Assembly (NCBI RefSeq): GCF_027244095.1
Contig: NC_069658.1
Coordinates: 263,942,687 to 264,006,686 of the forward strand
Length of the DNA stretch: 64,000 nucleotides
Reading direction: 5' to 3'
Origin: Hemicordylus capensis
Taxonomy: Eukaryota; Chordata; Lepidosauria; Squamata; Cordylidae
The position numbers and the translations under genes are program-made. The notes below the pieces were generated by a model that had not been told where the DNA came from, made no database searches, and saw only the letters and a list, made by a program, of their open reading frames with translations. Each line of letters starts with the position of its first letter. Positions within the stretch are counted from its first letter, which is position 1. Positions 23,685 through 34,934 of the stretch are shown here, one piece after another.

Positions 23685-23890
23685 GTATTTGATGTGCACA
23701 TCGTTTTATTACTAGGGGAAAATGTATAAAAACCAGAAACTACATTCCCCCTGTGTAGTAAGAGGAAAATAGGTGTGTGGACCTCTCATAGGTTTTATAC
23801 GCCAATGTGATTTACATCTGAAAATTGTGCCAGTATTCTTACATGAATAATTAATCTAACACAGCAATAAATGTACCATAATAATCATTG
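23685..23890 (-). terminator. 3' UTR and poly(A) signal of the TRIM gene
   Basis: An AATAAA hexamer on the minus strand (23710-23705) lies about 180 nt after the SPRY-exon stop. Cleavage would fall near 23690. Position is plausible; not otherwise tested. Confidence 0.5.
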
Positions 23891-24432
23891 TCAGTATTGT
23901 GTTTTCTTCTCGTGTTCAGGAACTGTCAATTCCAGGAGGGCGGGCACGTTGCAGACATCAAACAAATCCAATTCAGGCAGCCAGAAGAAAGGACGGATTT
24001 TCTCTTCCTTGAAAGAGGCAGAAAAAAAAGTATACAAAACACCCCCATTATCAGCATTTAAAAATGACACACTATTTCTTCTATAGTCTACATAAATGCC
24101 AATTGTCTCGGGGAGAGGGAGTTTTAAGCTGCCAGCTTTGGAAATCTTATCTTTTTCCAAGGCCCATATCCCCTCATCTGGTTGTAGTATAATTTTTTTT
24201 TTCCTGTTCACAGATTCTCTGGCCACCCCCACAGCCCAGGTCCCATCATTCACTTTAACCTCCCAATAATGTCTCCCTGAGGTGAATCCTTCACAGCCCA
24301 GCACACAAGAAGAACAACTAAAACGCTGAGGATAATCAGTTAAATGACAGTAATCCCTCGGTTTCAGACTTTTCTGATCAGCAGATATTTCAAGCCCAGG
24401 GTAAGCAGTGTCTGGATCGAGAGTCACATTTA
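23891..24432 (-). CDS. TRIM-family E3 ubiquitin ligase, exon 6 (PRY-SPRY)
   Basis: Terminal exon of the TRIM gene starting at 42046. The acceptor 'ctttcctctgcag' precedes 24432. Two bases here complete the Val codon begun by exon 5, giving 'VNVTLDPDTAYPGLEIS'. The exon encodes about 180 residues with PRY landmarks (LDPDTAYPGL, RFSCSSCVLG) and SPRY landmarks (GRHYWEVKV, WAVGVARESV, IGIYVDYRRNSVSFLN, LYTFF, IRPFFWL). It stops at 23893-23891, the usual length for a B30.2 exon. In TRIM proteins this domain recognises targets; the partner is unknown here. Conserved core motifs and an open frame argue for function. Confidence 0.93.
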
Positions 24433-24959
24433 CTGCAGAGGAAAGAGAAATACAGTAAATTGATTCCAGTGTCACAATTCACAATTTTACAGTTTAGTTA
24501 CACTAGACCCACCACTGGGTCTGCATTAGAATTCTTTGATTAAGATCATTTAAGTTAACTCAATGGACTTATAATGGAGCAAAAGAAATTCCCAAACCTA
24601 GTTGCCTTATAAGTTTTTCAGAAGAAAAAGAACCAAGAAAATAAAAGTGATCTGCAAGGACAACATATACAAGTCTAGGGAAATAATTTGTACTCGCTTG
24701 TAAATACACACAACACATGGCCGTACTTTAGTCTGGAGGTTACCAGAGCAGAGATCACCATGGCCAGGCTACCTCTATCTAATGGCTAGAGAAAGGGAAT
24801 TCATGCCACAGAAACCTTTTGGACTTTCAGTGACAATGCTGGATATAAAAGTGTAGAATTGTGCTAGCCTTGTGATAGTAGTGATGCATAAAATACTTGG
24901 CTAACTCACAAGTTTATAATGATCTAGAGATAAGAAACAATATACTAATTTGTAATAGC

Positions 24960-25380
24960 TCATTTCTGTAACCTTACGGGGCCATGTGATTTTGACAAAT
25001 TAAGAAACTTAGATAGTACTTGCAAACAGTATGTATGGAAGAATGCATGAGTGAGCAACATCAAGTTTGCCCCAGCCCCACTCTCTCTCGAACACAAACA
25101 ACGTTGGGAAAGATGCCAAAGGCCTGAAGAATCGGTGAAAACGGGGGAGAACTGCCAAAGACATTGTAAAGGAGAAAGAACTGGGAATAGAACAAAAAGA
25201 TAAGATGAGTACATCTTGTGATCACGGAAATGGAAGTGGACTGCAGATGTACCAGCCAGAGCGGAAACATCCCTTTATAAGTCAGGCAGGAAACCAGAAG
25301 ATCCCTGAGAAGCATCACCACCCAGAGTGAGGCCTCCACGCTTCTTCCAACACCCCTGATCATCTTTTGGAGTGGGGCTG

Positions 25381-25467
<87 letters not shown>

Positions 25468-25612
25468 AGGAGCTAGCTTGCTGTTTGACTATAATAAACA
25501 TGAATCATTGATTGACTAAAACCAGCTGGTGTCTGTGTCCGTTTTCCTGGGGCTGCCTTGTTGTTGGGCCATGCAGTGCTAGAGGACTTAGAGTAAATAA
25601 AAGGGTCCTACA
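24960..25612 (+). mobile_element. Possible LTR fragment (endogenous-retrovirus-like)
   Basis: A TATA-like 'tttataag' near 25274 and an AATAAA near 25494 lie in promoter-to-polyadenylation order. A 'ca' near 25611-25612 is followed by 'tatttggtgg', a primer-site-like start. The left limit and any second LTR were not found, and no gag, pol or env match is seen nearby. Treat as a tentative fossil. Confidence 0.3.
25384..25464. repeat. (TG)n followed by (GA)n microsatellite
   Basis: Roughly 17 TG units pass into roughly 19 GA units. Lies inside the possible LTR fragment. Confidence 0.95.
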
Positions 25613-25639
25613 TATTTGGTGGATTCAATAAGCCATGGA

Positions 25640-28000
25640 AGGCAAGGGACAAGCATGTATGTGGTCAGCCAAACTCAACTGAACACCTTGTCCACATCCT
25701 CGGGCACCAATAATTCAAACTCTGACACTGCATCAACTGTAGAATCCAACTCATGGTGAATATGAACAACTTTACCCTCAAAGTGCTGTGCTTTGGCATC
25801 ACAGTGTGCTGCCAAAGGTTGATTCTAACACATCTTGCCTGGGGCCAGATTTCAAGAGGCCCCGCACCACCTGGAGAAGCTCTGCTGGACAATATTGGAC
25901 AATATTGAGAGGATGCAACGGTGGACAAAGAACCAGTTTCTACCATCCCATCATTGCCACAGATTAGGCTTGATAATGAGCTCTAACCTGTGTTCATTCA
26001 GACTCACCCCGAGTTTTCTTCCACTTATGTTCCAGCTGACTTCCAGCTTGCTTCATTGCTCTCAGCTCAGGTATATACCAAAGTGTTGCACAGGCAGCAC
26101 CTATGTGGCAATTTGCAAGAACGTTGCCAGCTCCAACACTATGTGCGTGCTGCAGGGAGGCACATGCAGCACAAATGGAGCATGTTGTGGAGTACAATCT
26201 CTAGGCAGGGGAAGTGTGGCTTGCATGATGGGGACAGACCTCAGAGGGGCCTATAGGGGAGATGCCAGTCCAGAGAGCTAGGAGCAGAGCTCACAAAGGC
26301 TGACCACTGGTGTAGGGATAGGGCCCCTCCTGCAAGATGGCCCCAGGTTCACGCCCATGGGGAAGTTCCCTTGGCTGAAAAAGCACCCTGGTTTCCCCTT
26401 CCTCAGTTTTGCAGCCACTTTGAAAGCTGTGTTGTGTCCCCCCGCATGGATATCAGTGACCCCAGTGGTGTAGTCAGAGCTATGGCTTTTGCATTGCACT
26501 CAACCCTTGATATGTAGATCACTGCCACCGATCCCAAGACTCCACACATTCCAGCAATGCCCCTGTTACCTATTCCATTGTTTGCTTTACAATGTTAGCA
26601 TTAGTGGTTGTGCTCCTGAAGCACACCAGTGGACACTGCTCCGTATTTTGTACACATCTCCTAGCTGAGCTCATGTGTTGCACACCTGTAATTGTCTGCA
26701 AGCTAATAAAAATATGCTGACTTTATGCCCCCACCCACCCCAAAATTCGGCAACCTTCCTGGTAGTCACAGCTGCCAAGGACAGCCATAGCTATACAAAG
26801 GAGTAGCCACTGTCCCAGATGCAAGCAGATGCTCAGGCAAAAAGGGGAGGGGTTTGGAATTAGCAGTGTTGCAATGGGGACTCAGCAGAATGGAGCCTGC
26901 AGACTCTTTCCCAGAATTTAGCTCCAATAGTTCACTGGGTAACTATCACCATGCAGAACACAAAACAAAGGCACTCCTAAGCCCAGTGATAGACATGTGC
27001 TTGCGAGTGGACATTCCGCATCCAGTTAGAGAAGGAACACTGATACCGCTAAAGATCAGACCTCCCCATCATTCTTGCCCAGCTTCTATGTCACAGCAGT
27101 AGGGTGAGAGAGGTCCCTCCCAGCTTCAAGCCCTCTCATGCCCCAGCCCCACCCCCTGCATTCTCTGGAGCAGCTGTGCCTCAGCTATGGAGATCTACAC
27201 CAGGAATGGTAATGTCCCAGTTTTTCTGGTGTCCCTTGCTTTGGTTATCCCCACCTGGGACATCTGAGAAAGGACTGTGTGATTGTGCTGTCTGGCTGTC
27301 TGTCTAGCAGTGGATGCTATGATCCAGGAGATCCTGGTAAAGCAAGAATAGTAATCATGTATGTGCAGATTCACGATGTCTCAGCAGGCCTGCCAATCAC
27401 TGATTGCCTCCGCTCCCAATCTCATCTTGCTGCCAACGCACATTCAAATGATTGTGTAAATCTGCCCCATGCTTCTGTTAATAGAGCCTAAGATTGCATC
27501 TGCACATGTGAACACTGGAGTTTTCAGTGTTTGACAGAGATATAACCTGAACAGGATATTTATGTTGTGCAGCTATTCTGTCCTGATATTTATTTTCTTA
27601 ATCTTTGTTAAGATCCTATTCCAATATTATATACTTAATTTGTTTAAGTTCCCCAAATATACTTGCAGTTTACTCCAGCACTGAGCACCCTGATGATTTC
27701 AGTAGTTATTCATACAATTTATAAATATCTTATTTAATTTTGAACAGTACTATGTACGTAAAAGATAAGCCAGTACGATGTACAGTACGTGAATAAGTCA
27801 CTGATTTTAAAATGATTTTCTCTCATTAGCAAGGGATCATATAAAAGCATAGTCATATACCTCCCTAAACACAAATATCTCCCAGTCTTTTCCTGGAGAC
27901 TTACCCCATTCCACCTCCAATTTTTGTGGCAGATTTTCTGCAGAAAACAGAAGAGATAACACATCAGATCTCTTTGCAGGACTTTTTTTTTTTTAAACAC
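25640..28000. other. No gene or repeat recognised (TRIM intron 5)
   Basis: Open frames up to 148 aa occur (for example 25835-26281) but show no known domain, splice context or repeat relation. Confidence 0.3.
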
Positions 28001-28015
28001 ACAGCATAACTTCAT

Positions 28016-28265
28016 AACCCCTGCTAACTTGGCAAAGAGGCACCTTTTAATGTGGTGATTCTCTTTATTTAGCTGGCCCTATCCACCCCAGCACAGTACC
28101 TCCAGTGACTGTTGCTGGTGTCGATCTTATGTTTCTTTTTAGATTGTGAGCCCTTTGGGGACAGGGATCCATCTTATTTATGTATTATTTCTCTGTGTAA
28201 ACTGCCCTGAGCCATTTTTGGAAGGGCGGTATAGAAATTGAATGAATGAATGAATGAATGAATAT
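28016..28265 (+). mobile_element. L2-type LINE 3' UTR with (GAAT)n tail
   Basis: Contains 'acttggcaaagaggcacctttta', 'ggtgattctctttattt', 'tttagattgtgagccctttggggacagggatcc' and 'gccatttttggaagggcggtatagaa', ending in (tgaa)n. Near-identical to 58505-58760. Confidence 0.8.
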
Positions 28266-28740
28266 TTCTACAGGACACAAAGCACCAACTTATGAACATG
28301 CAACCACTTGCAATCATTTTGGTCAAAATAATGTGCGACCTGACGATCACAGTAAGTGCAGTTGACTGTATCAGGGATAACGCAGTTCACACATTAGGTT
28401 TATCTATATGAGTAAATGCACAATGGCAGACAGCACAAACTGCATGCATGTGACATAACTGAGTGAACCTGACTGAAAAAGAAATGGAAGAGGGTAAGAG
28501 GATATGGCGATATCCCTCTCACAGGAGTCAATTTCTCCTAGAAATAATTGTTTAAAAACCTGCACCATCAATAAACCCAGGAGTGAGAACAATATTTCCT
28601 TTGGGGATGTGCTCAGATTGTTTCGGCACCTCATGTGAGAAGTGCTGAAATGATTCGGGTTGCCACATCTGAAACATTTCGGTGGGGGGCGAGCAGTAGC
28701 TTTAAGGGGGAGGTACGCAGGTCCTTACCTGCTCCTCCAC

Positions 28741-30237
28741 TAGGGATGTACACAGAACCGGCTGGCCGGTTCAAGTCCAGACTGGACTTGAACCTGACCG
28801 GGTCAGTTTGGTCCAGGACCCCCTCGAACCGCCCCCTCCCCCCAGTTCGGTCCGGTTGTGGTTCGCAAACCTTAAAAAAAATATTTTTTAACCTTTACTC
28901 CCTTCGGGGGAGTTCCTTGAGGCGGCCGGGGTGTGTGTGTCCGTGGAGGTTCCCCCCACCTGCTGGCCTCTGTTCTCACTGCCAGCGGCCCGTTTGGCCA
29001 GTTTTTCAGCCTCACAGAGGCCAATTGCACAGGGATGGCTGCGTCCAAAATGGCCGCTGCGCCAAAGTTCGAAGGCCCGAATGGGCCAAAAAAACAGCCA
29101 AACAGGCCGCTGGCGGTGAGAACGGAGGCTGGCAGGGGGAAGGGGAACCTCCACCCCCCCCCCGCTGCCTCAAGGAACTCCCCCTAAGGGAGTAAAGGTA
29201 AATAATAATAATTAATGGAAAAATAAGCCACCGCATGGTCAATATTTACACAATATAACTGGAAAATCAGACATCACCAAGACTTGGCAATGGCTTAAAA
29301 ATGGCAACTTGAAGAAAGAAACAGAGGGTTTAATACTGGCTGCACAAGAACAAATTTGTTCTTAGTGCAAGAACAAATGCAATAAGAGCAAAAGTAGAAA
29401 AACCAACAACAAACAGCAAGTGCCACCTTTGTAAAGAAGCAGATGAAACTGTGGACCACCTAATCAGCTGTTGCAAAAAGATCGCACAGACTGACTACAA
29501 ACAAAGGCATGACAAAGTAGCAGGGATGATACACTGGAACATCTGCAAAAAATACAAGCTACCTGTAGCCAAAAATTGGTGGGACCATAAAATTGAAAAG
29601 GTTGTAGAAAATGAAGATGCAAAAATATTATGCTACTTCCAACTACAAACAGACAAACATCTGCCACACAATACACCAGATAGAACTGTAGTCGAGAAGA
29701 AAGAAAAACAAGTTAAAATAATCGACATAGCAATACCAGGGGATAGCAGAATAGAAGAAAAAGAAATAGAAAAAATTACAAAATACAAAGATCTACAAAT
29801 TGAAATTGAAAGGCTGTGGCAGAAAAAGACCCAAATAATCCCAGTGGTAATTGGCACCCTAGGTGCAATTCCAAAACAACTTGAAGAGCACCTCAACACC
29901 ATAGGGGCCACAGAAATCACCATCAGCCAATTACAAAAAGCAGCTTTACTGGGAACAGCCTATATACTGCGACGATATCTATAACAGCAACAACATTGAT
30001 AATAAAATTCAGCCATCCCAGGTCCTTGGGAAGGACTTGATGTCTGGATAAAACAAACCAGTCAATAACACCTGTCTGACTGTGTAAACAAAAATTAAAA
30101 TAATAATAATAATTTTTTTAAAAAAGTTCGCGAACCCCCCGAACAGTCAGGGGGTGTTTGGTCCGGGGTCATACTGTCGAACCGAACTGGTTCAACGTCG
30201 AACCTGTCAAATGTCAAGCCGCTTTGCATATCCCTAT
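28741..30237. mobile_element. Inner hAT-type element carrying an R4 LINE end
   Basis: Ends 'tagggatgta' and 'atatcccta'. The duplication tcctccac is exact at 28733-28740 and 30238-30245. Its own sequence is a long imperfect palindrome (left and right 'gttcg.gaacc' and 'gggagttcctt...aaggaactccc' pairs), split by the R4 segment at about 29200-30112. Confidence 0.88.
29200..30112 (+). mobile_element. R4/Dong-type LINE, 3' end with endonuclease domain
   Basis: An open frame ending at 29984 encodes the C terminus of an R4/Dong-like non-LTR element. It has a CCHC-type knuckle ('CHLCKEADETVDH...SCC', about 29423-29475), a 'HWNICKKYKLPV' block, then the restriction-like endonuclease core 'PDRTVVEKKEK...IIDIAIPGD' and 'EKITKYKDLQIEIERLW', finishing 'KAALLGTAYILRRYL'. 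The reading frame is open for 178 codons or more, but the 5' two-thirds of the element is missing. It is bounded on both sides by (taa)n, matching the TAA-repeat preference reported for Dong elements. Identification is by motif recall. Confidence 0.82.
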
Positions 30238-30560
30238 CCTCCACTGCCCCACTGCTGTTCCGGCGCAGCTCTGTCTGTTGCAAAAGGCCATGTGTGGCTG
30301 TTCCCAGCAATCTGCACACAGTGACTTCCACACATGGCCGCCATGCAGCAGCAGCCATGTGTGTGACGCCATTGTGCGCAAACTGCTCGAAAGGGTGACA
30401 CAGCCATGCACAGCCTTTTGGAACGGAGAGCGCCACACTGAAACAGCGATGGGGCAGCATCCAACTGTGTATCTCCTCCTCAAAGCTACTGATCCCTCCC
30501 CCACACCCCCACCTCACCCCACGGCTGCCCGAAACAATGCAGGCACATCCCTAATTTCCT

Positions 30561-31126
30561 CATCTCATTCATGCCCACAATATGAAGGTATAAAGACTAA
30601 AGAATATGCCTGAAATGGCCAATTTTCTAAAGACTTTACAGCAAAAACTGAATATGTAACAAGGCTTCTGTCATCAGCATCCAATATAATTTGCAGCTGA
30701 CTTCTAGATTCATTAGCACTCAAGCAAGTCTAAACCTACTTGGCCATCATGTTTGTTTGCAATCATTTCCTTTGGGCAAATAGTTTGCAAGTTCTTTTCA
30801 TCTCAGCCATTTTGCCAGTGCAATTCCTTTGACCACTGCTCAAGAGGCAAGATCTCTTCATACCCTGCATCCCCCTCCTCTCCCCCACAGGGCTCCCATT
30901 CCTTGTCTTCTTACCTCTACATACCATCTTGCATGATTTGCCTTGCCCTCTTCCAACAATACTCAGCTTAAGAAGATATGGCAAAATTAGTCATATTTGT
31001 CCACTTGGCCAATTTTATTGTTACACTGCAATTTCTTTTAAAGGGTTTGGTACAGAATTCTAGACCTCTAAAAGACTATCTCCTTCTGCAGATATAATTT
31101 CATTTTCCCCCCTGTCAGTATATTAC
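30561..31126. other. No gene recognised (TRIM intron 5)
   Basis: No recognisable repeat end or exon between the outer hAT and TRIM exon 5. Confidence 0.3.
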
Positions 31127-31239
31127 CTGTGAATGCTTGCAGAGTCCCCTGCAGAATGATGCATCTTTTAGAGAGGGTATGAAGCTTTTTTTCTAACTCA
31201 GAACAAATATCCGGCTGCTGGAATTCCCATACTTTGTAC
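31127..31239 (-). CDS. TRIM gene, exon 5 (linker helix)
   Basis: A 113-nt exon with acceptor 'gttttcttag' and donor 'acag|gtaata'. With the two bases left by exon 4 it reads R-YKVWEFQQPDICSELEKK and continues to 'LQGTLQAFT', ending in phase 1. The pattern is the usual TRIM segment between the coiled coil and PRY-SPRY ('W.fqqP..i..EL..k'). The phase joins exon 6 exactly. Confidence 0.88.
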
Positions 31240-31395
31240 CTAAGAAAACAATGGAATCATTCCGTTTCATGCAGTTATTCAAATCAAAGACTTGGGGGCA
31301 GGGGGTGGGGTGGGGAGGCAGGGCAATCAACATGCATCAAAAAATTTCAAAAGTGAAATACTTTGCATGAGGATAAAGCAAAGGATTTGACCTAC

Positions 31396-31418
31396 CTGTT
31401 CAACATTTCCCCAACATC
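31396..31418 (-). CDS. TRIM gene, exon 4 (23-nt micro-exon)
   Basis: A 23-nt exon between acceptor 'cttctctacag' and donor 'aacag|gtaggt', encoding D-V-G-E-M-L-N-(R). A 23-nt exon at this place is a conserved feature of TRIM genes. It is too short to be found as an open frame; phase and splice sites support it. Confidence 0.88.
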
Positions 31419-31969
31419 CTGTAGAGAAGAGAGAAAATTGCATATGCACATATCAAGTTCCACTGATGAAATGCCACTTTTGTTTTAGCTCCTATATGCA
31501 GAGCTGCTTTCATGGCCATGCACTTTTGATGAGGGCCATTCGGGAGCAAAGCTATGCAATTCTGTCTCTGACCTATATCGGTCGAGGATAGCCAGAACAT
31601 GTCTGGGCCATTTAGATCACTCAGTGCTCTGAATTTTCAGTCTTTTACCTGCCCATAAATGTACACAAAAAGTCAATAATGCAAGAATTGTAACTCCCCA
31701 CAAAGGTCAACCAGAACACCAGCCCAGAACAGAAACCTCTGCCAATTCTTCCATGTACAGTAAATCTGACACACTGTCATGACCAGAGGGAGTGTGGCAT
31801 TTGTTCACATCCCTGCATTTCCATCTCTTGAAGTGGACAGGGCAGAAAGTGGCTGTCTATCTATTGATGGCCTCCTGATAACACTATGCAAGTAAGAAGA
31901 AGAAAAATAGCACGAGTATATTTTGCCAGCTGTCATTTTCAACATTACAACAAGGCTTTGAAGTTTCAC

Positions 31970-32188
31970 CTTCAGAAATGCATTTGCTGGCTTTTGGCTC
32001 TTCTCTTCCATTTCATGGATGAATGTATTCATATAGGAAATCTCACAAGCAAGTTTGGTGACAAAACCATCCTCCTGCTTCCTAAGGTCTTCCAACTGGG
32101 CCAGCATGGTTCCCTTTAGTTGTTCCAGAAAGTTTTGTGCTTCTTCAAAAATGGACATAATCTTTTCCTTCTGTGTGTTTACCTTTTC
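31970..32188 (-). CDS. TRIM gene, exon 3 (coiled coil)
   Basis: A 219-nt exon ending 'ctgaag|gtgaaa' at 31970. It encodes E-KVNTQKEKIMSIFEEAQNF...EEKSQKPANAFLK, a heptad-rich coiled coil of the kind TRIM proteins use to form antiparallel dimers. The usual exon is 231 nt, so four codons are absent relative to that length. The acceptor at 32189 ('ttatttaaag') has a weak pyrimidine tract, making the 5' edge the least certain join in the gene. Confidence 0.82.
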
Positions 32189-32759
32189 CTTTAAATAACA
32201 AATATAACAGCAAATAAGGACCGAGTCAGATAAGACATGTTCCAATAAATGCAATAAGGAGCTTGTGCCAAGAGTGTGCCTGCAGTGATATCACCAGGTG
32301 ACATCCTGATGCTCTCTCAGGGTGCCACTTAATGAGGTTGCTGTTCATCGGAATCACTCCCCTAAATGCATTCCCAATACCTGTTTAAACACAGGTTGCA
32401 GGTGGACCAAAAATAAGCCCCATGAGTTTCTGTACATTTCCCCCCAAAAGCCCAGCTATTGGCTGCATTTGACACATAATCAGCTATTTTTAACACTGAT
32501 TCAGCTGATTATCTTGCCTTCCTTTACTCCATGTCTGAGATTGGTGACTGTGCTTCCCAGCCAGTGGTAGGGGGCACCTAAGACATCCAAATGCCCTGGA
32601 CACTCTAACAATCCCAGATCACAAAGGTTGAAGGCTGGAAATCATGGGAGCTGCAGTCCAAAAACCTCATTGTCCAAGACTGCCTGGACAGATATTCCAT
32701 CTGTCTAATAGAAGAGTCAGCTATATATAAGAATGTATCACACCTGGAACACTACCCAC

Positions 32760-32855
32760 CAGAAACTTCTTGTATTTCATATCTTCCTCTGCATGAAAGT
32801 GGGAAGTCGCTTCTCTCTTTTTCCTCCAAGCCTGCAGCTGGATCTGCAGTTCTTC
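32760..32855 (-). CDS. TRIM gene, exon 2 (96 nt, start of coiled coil)
   Basis: Exactly 96 nt, the conserved length of this TRIM exon. Acceptor 'gtttctttcag', donor 'ctg|gtgggt'. Translates in phase 0 as EELQIQLQAWRKKREATSHF...EDMKYKKFL. Splices in frame from exon 1 and into exon 3. A CR1 copy begins only about 85 nt upstream, in intron 1. Confidence 0.9.
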
Positions 32856-32968
32856 CTGAAAGAAACAAAAATACTCTGGCAAACCAAAATATCCTGCCTA
32901 TGGGACCAGCTAATACACATCTCATTTCCTTGTGCAAAATCATAAGAACAGCCCTGTTGGATCAGGCC

Positions 32969-33242
32969 CAGTGTTCCCTCTAAGACAAGGATTCTCAACT
33001 TTGGGTCCCCAGATGTTATTGGACTTCAACTCTCATAATCCCCAGCCAAAGGCCGCTGGGGCTGATGGGAGTTGAAGTCCAATAACATCTGGGGACCCAA
33101 GGTTGAGAATCCCTGCTCTAAGAGGGATTCCCAGATGTTGTTGACTACAACTCCCAGAAACCCCAGCTGAAATGGCCTTTGGCTGGGGATTCTGGGAGTT
33201 GTAGTCAACAACATCTGGGAATTCCTCTTAGAGGGAACACTG
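32969..33242. mobile_element. Palindromic hAT-type MITE, hosting a second MITE
   Basis: Ends 'cagtgttccctc' and 'gagggaacactg' are perfect inverse repeats. The duplication atcaggcc is exact at 32961-32968 and 33243-33250, inside CR1 copy A. The body ('gttgactacaactcccag' and its inverse) is split by the MITE at 32986-33115. Confidence 0.93.
32986..33115. mobile_element. Palindromic hAT-type MITE nested in another MITE (130 bp)
   Basis: Ends 'caaggattctcaac' and 'gttgagaatccctg'. The duplication ctctaaga is exact at 32978-32985 and 33116-33123. Same family as 940-1088 and 21539-21674. Confidence 0.93.
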
Positions 33243-33495
33243 ATCAGGCCCAAGGCCTATCTAGTTCAGCATCCTGTTTCACACACTGGCCCACCAGGTA
33301 CCACTGGGAAGCCTACAGACAAGAGCTGAGAGCATGCCCTCTCTCCTGCTGTTACTTCCCTGCAACTGGTATTCAGAGGCATCTTGTCTCCGAGGCTGGA
33401 GGTGGCCTATAGACCACAGACTAGTAGCCATTGATAGACCTCTCCTCCATGAATTTATCCAAACCCCTCTTAAAAGTCATCCAGGTTGTTGGCTG

Positions 33496-34934
33496 TGTTA
33501 ATGAAACTGCTCTGGGGTGATTTGTGAACACCCCGAAATCTACCTTTGGGCTTGTGTGGGGAAAATTAGCTCAGAAAGAAACAGTTTCATGTTAGATTTT
33601 AATTTGTGCAAAGTGTGGACTCAGGAAATGACTGGACTGAGACAAGATTTAAGTTTCAATAATAAAAATAAGATATTTATTGTAGGGAGCAGTACAGAGG
33701 AGAAAAATGTGTGGTTAAAGCAATATCACTATCAAAAATACATATAACAGCAACAAGGAGTTTTAGCTTAGAGTCCGAATTGTGTAAGTTCCCAGGCGGG
33801 CAAGACAAAGAGGCTTTTTAGAGAAGGAGGGGGTTGGATTTAAGAAAGTGGAACAGAGATACTGTTTGGGCCCAATGAGGGGCAAAGGCTCATATCACCT
33901 GGTCTGGACGGAGGGCTCTGGGAACCACTGATGAACTTCATTCCTCAGGAACAGGTCAGGCCAAGGCAGGTGCAAGAAGGTTGGAGGGGTTAGTCGGTAA
34001 GGGTGAATCCAGGAGGGTGCTTCCTCCGTGAAGCCAACTTCCGATGCTAGCTAGGAAGACTGAGAAGATCAGGCTGGGCAAGAAAGCCGATATGGAGAGT
34101 GGCACGAAGTACTGAACACAGCCTTGCATGGTGGCCTGTGGACAGTAAATCGCCCAAAAAGCTGATGGTAACTCCAAGGTAGATGGTGCATAGAGAACAC
34201 GAAGCTCACAAGGAGCACACTGGATCATGTAACTGGGAATTCTTATACCCAAAGACATATGCTCAGGGCACATTCCAAGTTGCCTTTTTTGTTGGTCAGG
34301 TGTGTTGGTGGGACCAGCAAGGATCCCATTGTTGCTGATCTTTCTTCCTGAGTGTAACAATGTGGGAATTGCCGAGGTATGCCAAGGCTTTTGTCATGAA
34401 AACAGAGTGCATAGACGTGAGAAGGGAAATCTGCATAGACTGAAAGGTCCAGTAACCCAATCAGTATTTTTAATGGGTGTATCTCTTAGCTTCCTATCGT
34501 TTGCTCAACCCCTCAACCTCATGAAGGGGGGAGATTTACCTCCACCTTATCTGTGTTCATCCTGTTAAGCTAATTGGCACATTAGCTGCCTGCTATCATT
34601 TTTGTGAAAGGAGAAGAGGGGAGGTGGTTCACTTGGAGGGCAGAGTGGCCTTGATAGAGTTAACCTGCTTTTAGTTAACTTCTGGGGTCTACTTAGGATA
34701 TCCCAGCATTAGGAAGGGCGTGCATCTGCTCCCATTTACAATTTGCTTATTAGGAGCCAAATCTAGGGCACCTGGCCCGCTATCAATAAGTGACCTGTCC
34801 CCATGTGCTATAAATGGAGAGCTCACTATACTGTGAGGCTCCTGAGCATATACAGAATGAGATCTCCAGGCCTGGAGGCTCAAACACAAATGAGGGGGCT
34901 CTTGGAAGCCAACAGAAAAGTCTTGCTGGCAACA
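33496..34934. mobile_element. Probable solo LTR (1.44 kb) inserted in CR1
   Basis: The segment begins tgtt and ends aaca, with the 4-bp duplication gctg on both sides (33492-33495, 34935-34938). CR1 sequence continues exactly across it. No internal retroviral genes are seen between the ends, so it reads as a solo LTR. AATAAA hexamers occur near 33660 (plus) and 33678 (minus), so orientation is not settled. A 4-bp duplication is common among gamma-type endogenous retroviruses. Broken fossil; younger than the CR1 copy. Confidence 0.55.

Larger units (their letters stand above)
28602..30553. mobile_element. Outer hAT-type element, interrupted by a second hAT
   Basis: Ends 'tggggatgtgctcagattgtttcgg' type and the inverse near 30553 ('ccgaaacaatgcaggcacatcccta'). 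The duplication atttcctt / atttcctc matches at 7 of 8. A related, uninterrupted copy at 46325-46545 reads straight through the point where the inner element (28741-30237) sits. Confidence 0.82.
24433..31126 (-). other. TRIM gene intron 5
   Basis: A 6.7-kb intron between the linker and SPRY exons. It holds a possible LTR fragment (24960-25612), TG/GA microsatellites, an L2 tail (28016-28265) and nested hATs around an R4 LINE end (28602-30553). The stretch 25640-28000 and 30560-31126 show nothing I recognise. Confidence 0.8.

Noticed and set aside
25274-25640. Complete endogenous retrovirus
   Set aside because: No second LTR and no gag, pol or env match nearby; kept only as a possible LTR fragment.
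25835-26281. A 148-aa plus-strand open frame
   Set aside because: Cys-rich but no recognisable fold, splice context or repeat relation; left as unannotated sequence.
28635-29195. A 186-aa plus-strand open frame
   Set aside because: Crosses the boundary of two nested hAT elements; GC-rich palindromic sequence, no domain.
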